Shown here: positions 7,670 to 16,625 of the stretch, piece after piece
How the letters are laid out: every line of letters starts with the position of its first letter
How positions within the stretch are numbered: the stretch's first letter is position 1
DNA from: Duganella zoogloeoides
GTDB taxonomy: Bacteria > Pseudomonadota > Gammaproteobacteria > Burkholderiales > Burkholderiaceae_D
Length of the DNA stretch: 64,000 nucleotides
Direction of reading: 5' to 3'
Assembly (NCBI RefSeq): GCF_034479515.1
Contig: NZ_CP140152.1
Span: forward strand, 1,736,001 to 1,800,000
Program-made: the position numbers and the translations under genes
The notes under the pieces: model-generated
Told to the model about the DNA's origin: nothing
Seen by the model: the letters and a program-made list of their open reading frames with translations, nothing else
Databases searched by the model: none

Positions 7670-9997
7670 TCAGGCCGATACCGCCGGTACCGCCGCCGTA
7701 TCGATACTCCACCACGCCGGCATCAGCGCCTGGATCTCGGGGCGGCCGAAGCGGTCGTCGATCAGGAACACGGTGCCCTGGTCGGACTGGGTGCGGATCA
7801 CGCGGCCTGCTGCCTGCACCACTTTCTGCATGCCGGGGTAGGTGTAGGTGTAGTCGTAGCCGGCGCCGAAGATGGCGTCCATGCGCAGGCGGATCTGCTC
7901 GTTGACGGGATTGATCTGCGGCAGGCCGAGCGTGGCGACAAACGCGCCGATCAGGCGCGCGCCGGGCAAATCGACGCCTTCGCCGAACGAGCCGCCCAGT
8001 ACCGCGAAACCGATGCCCCGGCTCTCGAGCGTGAAGCGCGCCAGGAAGTGGGCGCGTTCCGCCTCGTCCATGCGGCGGGACTGGCGCCAGGTGGGGACGT
8101 CGGGGTAGCGCTCGGCAAACGCATTGGCCGCCTTTTCCATGTAATCGAAGCTGCTGAAGAACGCCAGGTAGTTGCCGGGCTGGCGCAGGTACTGTTCGCC
8201 CATCAGTGCGGCAATCGGCTTCAACGATTGCTGGCGGTGCTGGTAGCGGGTGGAGATGTGCGACGCCACCTGCACCGACAACTGCTCGGCCACGAACGGC
8301 GACTCCACGTCCACCCACGCGGTGGATTCGGGCATGCCCAGCATGTCGCCGAAATAATTCCAGGGGCTGAGCGTGGCCGAAAACAGTGCCGTGGTGTGGG
8401 TGCTGTCGAAGCGCGGTTTCAAAAACGGCGCCGGCACGATGTTGCGGATGCACAGCAGCGAATCGGCATGGCTGGCGCGCGCCCCCTCGGTTTTTTCGAT
8501 GTCGAACAGCGCATGGTCGCCAAACGATTCGCCGAGGCGCCCGAACAGCAGCGCGCCAAAATAAAACTCCTGCAGTTCGGGATCGTGGTGGGTGGGATGC
8601 TCGGCCATGTAGTCGGAGATGGCGGCGGCCGTGGTTTGCAGCGCGATCATGAATTTTTCGGGCAGCGTGGCGTACGATTGATAGTCGACGTCCTGCTCTT
8701 TTTCGAGCTGGTTCCACAGCTTGTGCACGCGGTCGAGCGGCTTTTTCAGTTCGGGCGGCGCGGTCTTGCGCAGCAGGCGCAGGCTGGCGTGTTCGAGTTC
8801 GGCCGAATACATCTTGCGCGCGCGCGACACCATGTTGTGCGCCTCGTCCACCAGCACGCTGACCTTCCAGTCGTTCAGTACCGTCAGGCTGTGCAGCATG
8901 GCGCTCAGGTCGAAATAATAGTTGTAGTCGCCGATGACCACGTCGCACCAGCGCGCCAGCTCGGTGCCCAGGTAGTACGGGCACACGTCGTGGGCCAGCG
9001 CCACGGCGCGCAAGGTCTCGCGGTCGAGCGATAAAAATGCCGCGCCGTCGGCCGGCGGGTTGGTGATATCGAGCGCCGATTGGCGCGCAGCGGGCAGGCG
9101 ATCATAAAACCCCTTGGCCAGCGGGCACGATTCGCCGTGGCAGGCCTTGTCCGGGTTGACGCAGGCGGTGGACTTCGATGCCAGTTCCAGCGTGCGCAGC
9201 GGCAGCAGCGGCGCGCCGTGGCGGATCACGTCCACCGCGTCGAGCGCCATCTGCCGGCCCGAGGTTTTGGCCGCCAGGAAAAACACCTTGTCGACGCCAT
9301 GCGCACAAGCGCCCTTTAACATCGGGAACAGGCTGCCCACGGTCTTGCCGATGCCGGTGGGCGCCTGCGCCAGCAGGCATACGCGGCGGTTGCTGGCCTT
9401 GTACATGGCTTCGGCCAGCTGGCGCTGGCCGGGTCGGAAGTCCGCGTGCGGAAAGCGCATCGCTTTCAGTTGCTCGTCGCGGGCGGCGCGGTGCGCCAGT
9501 TCCTGCCGCGCCCAATCGAGGAACAGGCCGCACTGCTGCTGGAAGTATTCCTGCAGGTCCAGCGCGCTGTACTCTTCCTGCAGGCGGGTTTCCTTCTGGC
9601 TGGCGATGTCGAAATACACCAGCGCCAGCTTGATGGTGTCGAGCCCGCGATTGCTGCAAAACAGGTAGCCGTAGATTTTTACCTGCGCCCAGTGCAGCTG
9701 GCGCTGGTTGTCGGCCATGCGCGCCAGGTCGCCGCGATAGGTCTTGACCTCTTCGAGGCGGTTGGTGCGCGAGTCGTAGCCGTCGGCGCGGCCGCGCACG
9801 TGCAGCGGCCCGAAGTCGCCCGACAGCGAAATCTCGGTCTCGTAACCGTCGGCGCGGCGCGCGGCCACCACCGCGTGGCCGGCAATGCCTTCCTGCGCCG
9901 TGGGCGACGGCGTGAAGCGCAGGTCGAGGTCGCCCGCCTTGGCGGTGAACTCGCACAGCGCGCGCACGGCGATGGTGTAGGTGCCGGCGGTTTCCAT
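7670..9997 (-). CDS. XPD/DinG-type Fe-S DNA helicase with N-terminal PD-(D/E)XK-like domain
   Basis: Superfamily 2 DNA helicase (775 residues). Walker A is at residues 212-219 (Ala-Pro-Thr-Gly-Ile-Gly-Lys-Thr) and the DEAH box at 382-385. Four cysteines between them (277, 284, 289, 337) match the Fe-S cluster of the XPD/DinG family. Residues 1-165 look like a PD-(D/E)XK nuclease fold: Asp72 in Gly-Arg-Ala-Asp-Gly-Tyr, Glu83-Val-Lys85, then Gln-x8-Tyr. Its ATG lies two bases from the stop of the VRR-NUC gene, so the two are co-transcribed and probably act together in DNA repair. A LexA-like box sits before the operon. Confidence 0.9.
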   Translation of the reverse strand: METAGTYTIAVRALCEFTAKAGDLDLRFTPSPTAQEGIAGHAVVAARRADGYETEISLSGDFGPLHVRGRADGYDSRTNRLEEVKTYRGDLARMADNQRQLHWAQVKIYGYLFCSNRGLDTIKLALVYFDIASQKETRLQEEYSALDLQEYFQQQCGLFLDWARQELAHRAARDEQLKAMRFPHADFRPGQRQLAEAMYKASNRRVCLLAQAPTGIGKTVGSLFPMLKGACAHGVDKVFFLAAKTSGRQMALDAVDVIRHGAPLLPLRTLELASKSTACVNPDKACHGESCPLAKGFYDRLPAARQSALDITNPPADGAAFLSLDRETLRAVALAHDVCPYYLGTELARWCDVVIGDYNYYFDLSAMLHSLTVLNDWKVSVLVDEAHNMVSRARKMYSAELEHASLRLLRKTAPPELKKPLDRVHKLWNQLEKEQDVDYQSYATLPEKFMIALQTTAAAISDYMAEHPTHHDPELQEFYFGALLFGRLGESFGDHALFDIEKTEGARASHADSLLCIRNIVPAPFLKPRFDSTHTTALFSATLSPWNYFGDMLGMPESTAWVDVESPFVAEQLSVQVASHISTRYQHRQQSLKPIAALMGEQYLRQPGNYLAFFSSFDYMEKAANAFAERYPDVPTWRQSRRMDEAERAHFLARFTLESRGIGFAVLGGSFGEGVDLPGARLIGAFVATLGLPQINPVNEQIRLRMDAIFGAGYDYTYTYPGMQKVVQAAGRVIRTQSDQGTVFLIDDRFGRPEIQALMPAWWSIDTAAVPAVSA

Positions 9998-9998
9998 G

Positions 9999-11651
9999 TC
10001 AGGCGGCCCACTGCAAATAGCACACGGCCACCGGCATCTCGTGCGTGGCGCAGTAGTCGATCCAGCGCAGCTGGTTGTCCTGCAGGCGGTCGCCCGGACC
10101 TTTGACTTCGATCATCGTGTAGCGCCGCTCGGCGGGCCAGAACTGGATCAGGTCGGGGAAGCCGGTGCGGTTGGCCTTGATGTCTTGCAGGATGCGCTCG
10201 AAGGCGCGGCGCAGGTGCACGGGCGGAATGCACTCGAGCGCCAGGTCCAGCAAATCGTCGCTGAGCGCCTGCCAGTGCAGGAACGGTGACTGGATGCCGC
10301 GCTTGGCGCCGTGGTTGGCGCGGATGGTGGCGCGGTAATCGCCGCTGTCGAGCTGGGCGAAGCAGGCGGCAAATTGCGCGGCGCGGCGCCGCTGAAAATC
10401 GGCGCTGTGCAGGTCGGCCGGCGCCCGGTGGTACGGGTGGAAAAAAGCGCCCGGCACCGGGCAGAACACGGCTTCCCAGCACAGCAGGCCGAACAGCGAA
10501 TTGATCAGCGAATTTTCCACGTAGTACACCGGCGCATCGTCGCGCGCTAGGTGGTCGCGCACGACGAATTCCACGTAGTGGTGCTCGGTGGGCAATGGCA
10601 GGCTCAGGTCGATGCGCAGCGGTTTTGCGGGCGGCACAGGCGGCGGCTTGGCGTGACCGAGCTTGCGCGCCAGCCGTGGCGCCATGCGCAGCAGTTGCTG
10701 GCGTTCGGCTTCGGTTTCGGGCGCTGCCATGGCTTGCTGCAGCAGGTCGAAGGCGGCGCGCGGCTGCTCGTCCTTTTCCAGCACGCGGATGGCGCGGGCG
10801 CGTGCGCCCGGGTACGGGCACGCGACATACACGGCGTGCGCGGCCGGCCAATCGCGCAGCTTTTCCAGGTGCTGGCCGATGGCAAACGTAAACTTGTGGC
10901 GGCGGCTGAGCAGCCATTCGTTGTCCTCGGCGCAGGCGGGCAGGTCGGCCATGATGGCGGCCGGGTCTTCGCCGAGCTCGAAGCGTTCGCGGCAGCGATG
11001 CAGGGCCAGGAAATCGTCGATGTCGCGCCGCGTGCGAAAACCGCGCGCCGCTGCCGGAAACTCCACCTTTTCGTACTGGAAGATGCCGAGGTCCGACAGC
11101 ACGAATTCGGTCCAGTCCTGGTGGAAGTTGCCAAAGAAAATCAGGCGCAGGCGGTCGCACAGGTCCTGCACCAGGTTGCGGTAAGCGTGGTCGCCGGAAT
11201 CGCTCCACCACTGCGAATACGGCTGCGGCGTGCAGAACTGTTCGCGCAGCGCGGCCAGCTGGTCGGCCTTGCGCAGGTGGCGCACATTGGCCCCCAGCTG
11301 GAATATTTTGCTGATTTCGGGTTTTTGCAGCAGTTCGAACAACTGGTCGAGGTCGAGGTGGGGATCGTGTTCGATCAGGCCCAGTGCGGCCAGGGGTTGG
11401 GCGGCGGCGTGGGTGTCGCCGATTTCGGCATAGCTTAATTTACTGGCGCGAAAGATAGTGCCCTTGCGCATGACCATCCGCACCAGCAGCGCGCGCGAGG
11501 GCTGGGGCAGGGTGGGAAAGTGGTGCAGGAAATCACGCTCGTCGGCCGTGAGCAGGTCGTCGTAACGGTCGGCGATCCACGTCAGTACCCGGTGAAAATT
11601 TTCCAGATAGTAGAACGGGTTATCGAGCGGATTGGAGAAAACTGGGGTCAT
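9999..11651 (-). CDS. VRR-NUC (FAN1-like) DNA repair nuclease
   Basis: Protein of 550 residues with an N-terminal FAN1-type helical region and a C-terminal VRR-NUC nuclease domain. The catalytic pattern is visible near the end: Phe-Pro-Asp-Leu-Ile-Gln-Phe-Trp, then Glu-Val-Lys-Gly-Pro-Gly-Asp-Arg-Leu, Gln-x2-Trp-Ile. FAN1 proteins cut branched DNA and act in interstrand crosslink repair. It is first in a two-gene operon with the helicase. The start was set at the ATG at 11651; a GTG at 11660 is also possible. A CTGT-N8-ACAG box lies 28-43 bases upstream of the ATG, predicting SOS control. Confidence 0.9.
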   Translation of the reverse strand: MTPVFSNPLDNPFYYLENFHRVLTWIADRYDDLLTADERDFLHHFPTLPQPSRALLVRMVMRKGTIFRASKLSYAEIGDTHAAAQPLAALGLIEHDPHLDLDQLFELLQKPEISKIFQLGANVRHLRKADQLAALREQFCTPQPYSQWWSDSGDHAYRNLVQDLCDRLRLIFFGNFHQDWTEFVLSDLGIFQYEKVEFPAAARGFRTRRDIDDFLALHRCRERFELGEDPAAIMADLPACAEDNEWLLSRRHKFTFAIGQHLEKLRDWPAAHAVYVACPYPGARARAIRVLEKDEQPRAAFDLLQQAMAAPETEAERQQLLRMAPRLARKLGHAKPPPVPPAKPLRIDLSLPLPTEHHYVEFVVRDHLARDDAPVYYVENSLINSLFGLLCWEAVFCPVPGAFFHPYHRAPADLHSADFQRRRAAQFAACFAQLDSGDYRATIRANHGAKRGIQSPFLHWQALSDDLLDLALECIPPVHLRRAFERILQDIKANRTGFPDLIQFWPAERRYTMIEVKGPGDRLQDNQLRWIDYCATHEMPVAVCYLQWAA

Positions 11652-11678
11652 TGCGGGCACGGCAGGGAGAGGCGATGG

Positions 11679-11694
11679 CTGTATTTATGTACAG
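11679..11694 (-). promoter_or_regulatory. LexA (SOS) box upstream of the FAN1-like/helicase operon
   Basis: The 16 bases read CTGTATTTATGTACAG, an exact match to the CTGT-N8-ACAG LexA consensus with an AT-rich centre. It sits just upstream of the VRR-NUC start in the position expected for a repressor site. Betaproteobacterial LexA uses this consensus. Confidence 0.75.
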
Positions 11695-11733
11695 TGTATC
11701 GCTTTCCGCTGCCGATGCCCAGTGAAATATCGG

Positions 11734-12318
11734 TTAGCCGTTGCTGGTGTTGGCGGCAGCGCCGGCTGCCTTGGCCGCTTCGGCCGCCTTTTGCTCGACC
11801 AGCGCATTGGCCTTGGCGATTTGCTCTTCGACCGACTGCACCGCCTGCTTGGTGGCCTTGGTCACCTGCTCGTAGCCGGTGAAGGCGTTGTCGATCGCGG
11901 CCTTGACGATCTGCACTGCGTTTTCCGATCCCGGACGCACGTTTTTCGTGACGTCATAGATCAGCGCGGACAGGTTGGTCTTGGCTTCGGCCATGTGGGC
12001 GTCGGCGGCGCGGGTGAATTCTTCGCGGATGTCGGCAATAATGGCGCCCAGTTGCTGGTTGTAGGCGGTGGCGCCGGCCACGCCCGGCTGTACCTTGGCG
12101 GCGGCCAGGCTCATCGCTGCCTTGGGATCGGCGGCCTGGCTGATTTCCTTGCCGGTGGCCAGGCCGTCGGCCATATTCGATTTGGCGGTGGCCATATTGA
12201 GGGCGACGACTTGCTCCACGCCTTGCACCGCGCGGGCGGTCAGGGTATTGAAGGTTTCCAGTTGAAATTCAAACAGGGCTTTGGTGGCGTTGGCAAACTG
12301 CTCGGGATTGGTGAACAT
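11734..12318 (-). CDS. phaP: Phasin (polyhydroxyalkanoate granule-associated protein)
   Basis: Phasin-family protein (194 residues) that coats polyhydroxyalkanoate storage granules. It starts with the typical Asn-Pro-Glu-Gln-Phe-Ala-Asn-Ala-Thr-Lys-Ala motif and is almost wholly amphipathic helix, ending in an Ala-rich tail (Lys-Ala-Ala-Glu-Ala-Ala-Lys-Ala-Ala-Gly). No signal peptide; the expected location is the cytoplasmic granule surface. A GGAGAC ribosome site precedes the ATG. It is monocistronic, with no PHA synthase nearby. Confidence 0.92.
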   Translation of the reverse strand: MFTNPEQFANATKALFEFQLETFNTLTARAVQGVEQVVALNMATAKSNMADGLATGKEISQAADPKAAMSLAAAKVQPGVAGATAYNQQLGAIIADIREEFTRAADAHMAEAKTNLSALIYDVTKNVRPGSENAVQIVKAAIDNAFTGYEQVTKATKQAVQSVEEQIAKANALVEQKAAEAAKAAGAAANTSNG

Positions 12319-12382
12319 ACGGTCTCCTCATGTGAATGATGGGCTGATGCTCCGGGGTGGTCCCCATGTTGTTATTGGCTTT

Positions 12383-12592
12383 TTAGTAGATAACCAGTTT
12401 TTCGCAACGGCTGTCCCTGAACGGGCCGCGGAACTTTTTCCAGCCCGGCCCCAGTTGCGTGGGCGAGCAGGTCAGCACCTTGGCATCGACGATGCTTTGC
12501 CATTGCCAGTACTGCGCCGGCCCGGCCTGCAGTTGCCCACAGGTCATAGCCAGCGACAATAATGTTATGACTCCGAGAAAGTGTTTAGTCAT
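12383..12592 (-). CDS. Small exported hypothetical protein (69 aa)
   Basis: Short protein with an N-terminal signal peptide (Met-Thr-Lys-His-Phe-Leu-Gly, hydrophobic core, then a likely cut near Leu-Gln-Ala). The mature part is about 50 residues with three cysteines. The ATG at 12592 was chosen because it begins the signal peptide. It lies between the phasin and the large sensor kinase, all on the minus strand. Function not recognised. Confidence 0.55.
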   Translation of the reverse strand: MTKHFLGVITLLSLAMTCGQLQAGPAQYWQWQSIVDAKVLTCSPTQLGPGWKKFRGPFRDSRCEKLVIY

Positions 12593-12622
12593 GGCGCAAG
12601 AGTACAGCAAATCGCCGCGCCC

Positions 12623-14851
12623 TCAAAGTGGTGCGGTTTTTGGCAGGCGCAGGGTGAACCGCGTGCCGACCCCCACCTTGCTGGCCACGTCGATATGGCC
12701 GCCCAGCACGCCAGTGACGATGTTGTGCGTGACGTACAGGCCCAACCCCGAACCGCCAGCGCCCATGCGGGTGGTGAAGAACGGATCATAGATGCGCGGC
12801 AGGTTGCCGCCGGGGATGCCGATGCCATCGTCGATGACGTCGATGGCGATCTCGCCACCGCTGTCGCCACCGCCGCTGCTGTCGTAGGCTGCCACCCGCA
12901 AGGTGCCGGCCTTGCCAAGCTTGCCGCTGCCGAAGCCGTGCACCACGGCGTTGTCGATCAGTTGTCGCAGCGCCTGCAGCAGCGGGGTGGCGTAGCTGTC
13001 GAGTTCGAGCGACTGGTCGATCGCCTGTTCGAGCGTAACGCCCTGCCGGCGCAGGTCGGCTTCCATCGTGTGCAGCAGGTGGCCGACCTGTTCGCCCAGC
13101 AGAAAACGGCTGCGCTGCGAGTTGGCGCCATCGACCGCGATGTGACGAAAGCTGGCCACCAGTGCCGCCGCCCGGTTCAGGTTGCGCAGCACCACCTGGT
13201 CGGCGCTGGCGGCCTGGTCGAGATAGGTTTCCAGCACCGAGCGGCGCAGGCCGCCTTCGAGCTCGCGCCGCAGTTCGGCCGTGCGTTCGCTCATGGTGCT
13301 GGCCATGACCAGGCTGTTGCCGATCGGCGTGTTCAGTTCGTGCGCCACGCCCGCCACCAGCGCGCCCAGCGCGGCCAGCTTGTCGCGGCGCACCAGTTCC
13401 TCCTGGGTCAGGCTGAGGTTTTCCAGCGCGGCCGTCAGTTCTTCGTTGACCTGCTCCGCTTGCTCTTTCGATTGCAGCAGTTCCAGCGTGCGCGCCGCCA
13501 CCAGCTCTTCCAGGTGCTCGCGGTGGCGCAGCAATTCTTCCTCGCGCCGGGTGCGGGTGATGGCAATTCCGGCCAGGTGCGAGGCGGTGCCGATGAGGGC
13601 CAGTTCGTCGTCGGCCGGTGCGCGCGCGGTGCGGTAGTACATGGCAAACGAGCCGATCACGGTGGTGCTGTCCTGCATGATGGGAATCGACCAGCAGGCG
13701 CGCAGGTCGAAGCGCGCGGCGACCTCGCGATAGGGAGTCCATAGCGGGTCATGGTCGATGTCGGCCACGATCACGGTGGCGCGGCGGTACATGGCTGTGC
13801 CGCACGAGCCTGCCGAGGGGCCGATGGGCAGGCCGACCAGCGCATCGAGATACGCCCGCGGCATGCGTGGGCCGGTTGCGGTGGCCACCGTGCGTCCGTC
13901 CGGACCCAGCAGCATCACCGTGCAAATGACGTCCGGCGATTGCGACTCGATCAGCAGCATCAGCCGTTCCAGGATCTCGGCCTGCGGCGCCGAGCGGGCG
14001 ATCATTTCCAGCAGCTTGTTCTTGCCGTCGCGCAGCGCCGCGCTCCGGTTGCGGGCCGTGACATCGACCACCCGCACATGCATCAGCCGGTGCGCGCCGG
14101 AATTGAGCGGCACCATGCGCAGTTCGCAGTCGATCAGGCGGCCGGTGCTGTGCTGCATGGTCAGCGCCACCATCTGCGTGGCGCCGCCCATCATCGCTGC
14201 CACCTGTTCGGCAAACACTGCCTTCGAGGTGCGGCCATCGGGCTGTAACGGCGGGCACAGCGAGGGCAGGTCGGTTTGCACCAGTTCCGCTTCGGTCAGG
14301 CCGAAATGCTGGCGCGCGCGGCGGTTGACGTCGAGCAGCAGGTTGGTGCCGCGCTGCATCAGCAAGATGGTGTCGGGCGAGCCGGCCAGCATGGTGTGAT
14401 AGTTGACTTCCAGCGTGGCCATGGTGGGCAGCGCGCGCGTTGCCGGCGCCGGCAATATCGCGTGCAGGCGTACCAGGATTTTTTCGGCCAGGTCGTCCGC
14501 CTCGATCGAGAGCGGCAGGTAGTCGGTGGCGCCGATGTGGAGCGCGCGCGCATGTTCCTCGGGGTGGGGCGCGGTGGAGAGCAGGTAGAGCGGCACCTGG
14601 AGGCCGCACAACTGGCGCACCATTTGACAGAGCTCCAGGCTGGCGCTGCCGGCCAGCGCCACATCGACGACGGCCAGCGCCACGTCGCCGCTGCGCGCCA
14701 CGTCCAGCGCCTCGTTGCCGCGGCTGACGGCGCGCACATGGTAGCCGTGGCGCGCCAGCGTCTGCTCCAGGCCGGCGTGGTCGTACGCCGAACTGGTGGC
14801 CACCAGTATCGTGTGCGGCGTAGCGGAGGAGGGCGTCGGCGTCAGCGTCAT
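12623..14851 (-). CDS. Hybrid sensor histidine kinase (receiver-PAS-GAF-HisKA-HATPase)
   Basis: Large cytoplasmic sensor kinase (742 residues). Domains in order: an N-terminal receiver-like domain (residues 10-130, acidic site in Val-Val-Asp-Val-Ala-Leu-Ala), a PAS-like region (about 145-270), a GAF domain (about 290-430), a coiled coil, then HisKA with His504 in Val-Ala-His-Glu-Leu-Asn-Thr-Pro-Ile-Gly. The ATPase shows Asn-Ala-Val-Val-His-Gly, Asp-Asp-Gly-Ile-Gly-Ile-Pro and Gly-Ser-Gly-Leu-Gly-Leu-Tyr-Val. No membrane segment is apparent, so the signal is probably cytoplasmic. No adjacent response regulator is visible. Confidence 0.88.
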   Translation of the reverse strand: MTLTPTPSSATPHTILVATSSAYDHAGLEQTLARHGYHVRAVSRGNEALDVARSGDVALAVVDVALAGSASLELCQMVRQLCGLQVPLYLLSTAPHPEEHARALHIGATDYLPLSIEADDLAEKILVRLHAILPAPATRALPTMATLEVNYHTMLAGSPDTILLMQRGTNLLLDVNRRARQHFGLTEAELVQTDLPSLCPPLQPDGRTSKAVFAEQVAAMMGGATQMVALTMQHSTGRLIDCELRMVPLNSGAHRLMHVRVVDVTARNRSAALRDGKNKLLEMIARSAPQAEILERLMLLIESQSPDVICTVMLLGPDGRTVATATGPRMPRAYLDALVGLPIGPSAGSCGTAMYRRATVIVADIDHDPLWTPYREVAARFDLRACWSIPIMQDSTTVIGSFAMYYRTARAPADDELALIGTASHLAGIAITRTRREEELLRHREHLEELVAARTLELLQSKEQAEQVNEELTAALENLSLTQEELVRRDKLAALGALVAGVAHELNTPIGNSLVMASTMSERTAELRRELEGGLRRSVLETYLDQAASADQVVLRNLNRAAALVASFRHIAVDGANSQRSRFLLGEQVGHLLHTMEADLRRQGVTLEQAIDQSLELDSYATPLLQALRQLIDNAVVHGFGSGKLGKAGTLRVAAYDSSGGGDSGGEIAIDVIDDGIGIPGGNLPRIYDPFFTTRMGAGGSGLGLYVTHNIVTGVLGGHIDVASKVGVGTRFTLRLPKTAPL

Positions 14852-14893
14852 GGCATGGCTAGTGTATTACAAGATCGGCGGCGAAGATCGAAT

Positions 14894-15301
14894 TCATGCC
14901 GCCTCGATGGCGGCAGCTTTCTGGGCTTGCTCGATCAGCGGGAAATTGTTCTCGATCCAGTCCACCAGCACTTCCAGTCGCGTGGCGGCCTCGCGGCCCA
15001 GCGCGGTCAGGCTGTATTCCACGTGCGGTGGCACGACTTGCTGCGCCACGCGCAGTACCAGGCCGTCATAGGCGAGAGCGTCGAGCGTTTGCGCCAGCAT
15101 TTTTTCGCTCACACCGCCGATTGCGCGCCGCAACTCGCTGAAACGGTGGGTGCGTTCCAGTAGCACGATCAGCACCAGCACGCCCCAGCGGCTGGTAATG
15201 TGGCCGAGCACGGCGCGCGACGGGCATTCGGCCGCCAGCACGCGCGGCTGCAACTGGTTGTCGCGCAAAGCCGCCCGCAGCGATTTTTGTTCGTTCATCA
15301 T
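14894..15301 (-). CDS. HxlR-family transcriptional regulator
   Basis: HxlR-type winged-helix regulator (135 residues) with the family pattern Cys-Pro-Ser-Arg, Thr-Ser-Arg-Trp-Gly-Val-Leu-Val-Leu, Arg-Phe-Ser-Glu-Leu-Arg-Arg and Glu-Lys-Met-Leu-Ala-Gln-Thr-Leu. The Cys near residue 27 is the position used for redox or quinone sensing in QorR/YodB relatives. It is divergent from an NmrA-like reductase, with palindromic operator repeats in between. The arrangement matches QorR-QorB-type pairs, where the regulator represses the reductase until an electrophile modifies the Cys. Two adjacent ATG codons (15301, 15298) could start it. Confidence 0.9.
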   Translation of the reverse strand: MMNEQKSLRAALRDNQLQPRVLAAECPSRAVLGHITSRWGVLVLIVLLERTHRFSELRRAIGGVSEKMLAQTLDALAYDGLVLRVAQQVVPPHVEYSLTALGREAATRLEVLVDWIENNFPLIEQAQKAAAIEAA

Positions 15302-15319
15302 CTATCCAAAGTCGGAGGT

Positions 15320-15358
15320 GTACTTACCAAATTGTACGTACTTACAAAAAGTAAGTAC
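15320..15358. promoter_or_regulatory. HxlR operator: three GTACTTAC-type half sites
   Basis: A perfect inverted repeat, GTACTTAC-N5-GTAAGTAC (15338-15358), sits between the divergent HxlR and NmrA-like genes. A third half site in the same orientation as the left arm is at 15320-15327. The position fits autorepression plus control of the reductase. Confidence 0.75.
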
Positions 15359-15462
15359 AGCGATTACCATGGACGCTGTCAGTCGCCTTGAAGGTTCGCT
15401 TAAGACAAACCTAACCGTGCCAGCTTAGGCTGGTGCCTATCGTTATTAAAAAAGGAAACAAC

Positions 15463-16314
15463 ATGATCGTCATTACCGGTGCTACCGGCCAACTGGGCCG
15501 CCTCGTCATTTCGCACCTGCTGAAAACCACGCCGTCCGGGCAAATCGTTGCCGCCGTGCGCGATCCGGCCAAGGCTGCCGATTTGCAGGCGCTGGGCGTG
15601 CACGTGCGCCAGGCCGATTACAACGATCCTGCCTCGCTCGACACTGCCTTTGCCGGCGCCACCAAGGTCCTGCTGATTTCGTCCAACGATATCGGCAACC
15701 GCACCGCCCAGCACCAGAACGTGATCGATGCGGCCGTGCGCGCCAGCGCTGCACTGCTGGCTTATACCAGCGTGCTGCACGCTGACACCAGCCTGCTCGG
15801 ACTGGCAAGCGAACACCGCGAAACCGAAGACGCGATCCGCGCCTCGGGCCTGACCTACACCTTGCTGCGCAACGGCTGGTACCTGGAAAACTACACGGCC
15901 GGCCTGAAGGGCGCCCTCGAACATGGCGCGCTGAGCGGCGCCGCCTCGGACGGCAAGATTGCCGCCGCCGCGCGCGACGACTATGCGCAAGCCGCTGCCG
16001 TGGTATTGGCCAGCGGCCAGCCGGTAGCGCAGGTGTATGAACTGGCGGGCGATACGTCCTTCACGCTGAGCGATCTGGCCGCAGAGACGGGCAAACAGGC
16101 GGACCGCGAGCTGCCGTACCACAACCTGGGCCAGCACGAGTACCGCGAACTGCTGGTGACCGTGGGGCTGCCGCCGGCAGTCGCCGACCTGCTGGCCAAC
16201 TCCGACTTTGCCGCTTCCAAGGGCGCGCTGTTCGACGACAGCGGCACGCTGGGCAAGCTGATCGGCCGTCCGACCCAGCCGCTGGCCGATGCCGTGAAAG
16301 CCGCTTTGGCCTGA
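15463..16314 (+). CDS. NmrA-like NAD(P)H-dependent quinone reductase (QorB-type SDR)
   Basis: Atypical short-chain reductase (283 residues) of the NmrA/QorB type. The Rossmann motif Thr-Gly-Ala-Thr-Gly-Gln-Leu-Gly is at residues 5-12, then Ala-Val-Arg-Asp-Pro for NADPH binding, and Leu-Leu-Arg-Asn-Gly-Trp-Tyr-Leu-Glu-Asn in the substrate region. QorB reduces quinones with NADPH. The start has AAAGGAAAC upstream. It is divergent from an HxlR regulator with an operator palindrome between them and ends in a shared bidirectional terminator with the tRNA-Leu gene. Confidence 0.88.
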   Translation: MIVITGATGQLGRLVISHLLKTTPSGQIVAAVRDPAKAADLQALGVHVRQADYNDPASLDTAFAGATKVLLISSNDIGNRTAQHQNVIDAAVRASAALLAYTSVLHADTSLLGLASEHRETEDAIRASGLTYTLLRNGWYLENYTAGLKGALEHGALSGAASDGKIAAAARDDYAQAAAVVLASGQPVAQVYELAGDTSFTLSDLAAETGKQADRELPYHNLGQHEYRELLVTVGLPPAVADLLANSDFAASKGALFDDSGTLGKLIGRPTQPLADAVKAALA

Positions 16315-16320
16315 GCATGA

Positions 16321-16358
16321 AAAAAGCCGCAGGCCTGGAAAGAGGGCTGCGGCTTTTT
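16321..16358. terminator. Bidirectional terminator between the reductase and tRNA-Leu copy 1
   Basis: Hairpin AAAAAGCCGCAG ... CTGCGGCTTTTTT with A- and T-runs on both sides, so it can serve both the plus-strand reductase and the minus-strand tRNA. Near-copies sit beside the other two tRNA-Leu genes. Confidence 0.85.
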
Positions 16359-16370
16359 TGCGGAATTTTG

Positions 16371-16455
16371 TGGTGCCCACGGAGGGACTCGAACCCCCAC
16401 ACCTTGCGGCACATGGACCTGAACCATGCGCGTCTACCAATTCCGCCACGTGGGC
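16371..16455 (-). tRNA. tRNA-Leu (anticodon CAG), copy 1
   Basis: On the minus strand the 85 bases fold as a class II tRNA: acceptor GCCCACG/CGTGGGC, anticodon arm CATGG-TTCAGGT-CCATG giving anticodon CAG, a long variable arm, T-arm GGTTCGAGTCC and an encoded CCA end. It reads CUG codons. It is identical to the copies at 17213-17297 and 20090-20174. Confidence 0.97.
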
Positions 16456-16625
16456 ACTGTTGCTGCTTTACTTCTCTCTATCGCGTGTTCTGCAACAGAG
16501 GACCGAATCTTAAAGTAGCCTCGCCGCTGCGTCAAGGGCATGGCGATTCTTTTGTGAAATTATTTCATTTTCAAAATTTCGATGGCCAACTCATAATGGA
16601 CTTTTGAGCTTCCTTGCCCATTGTT

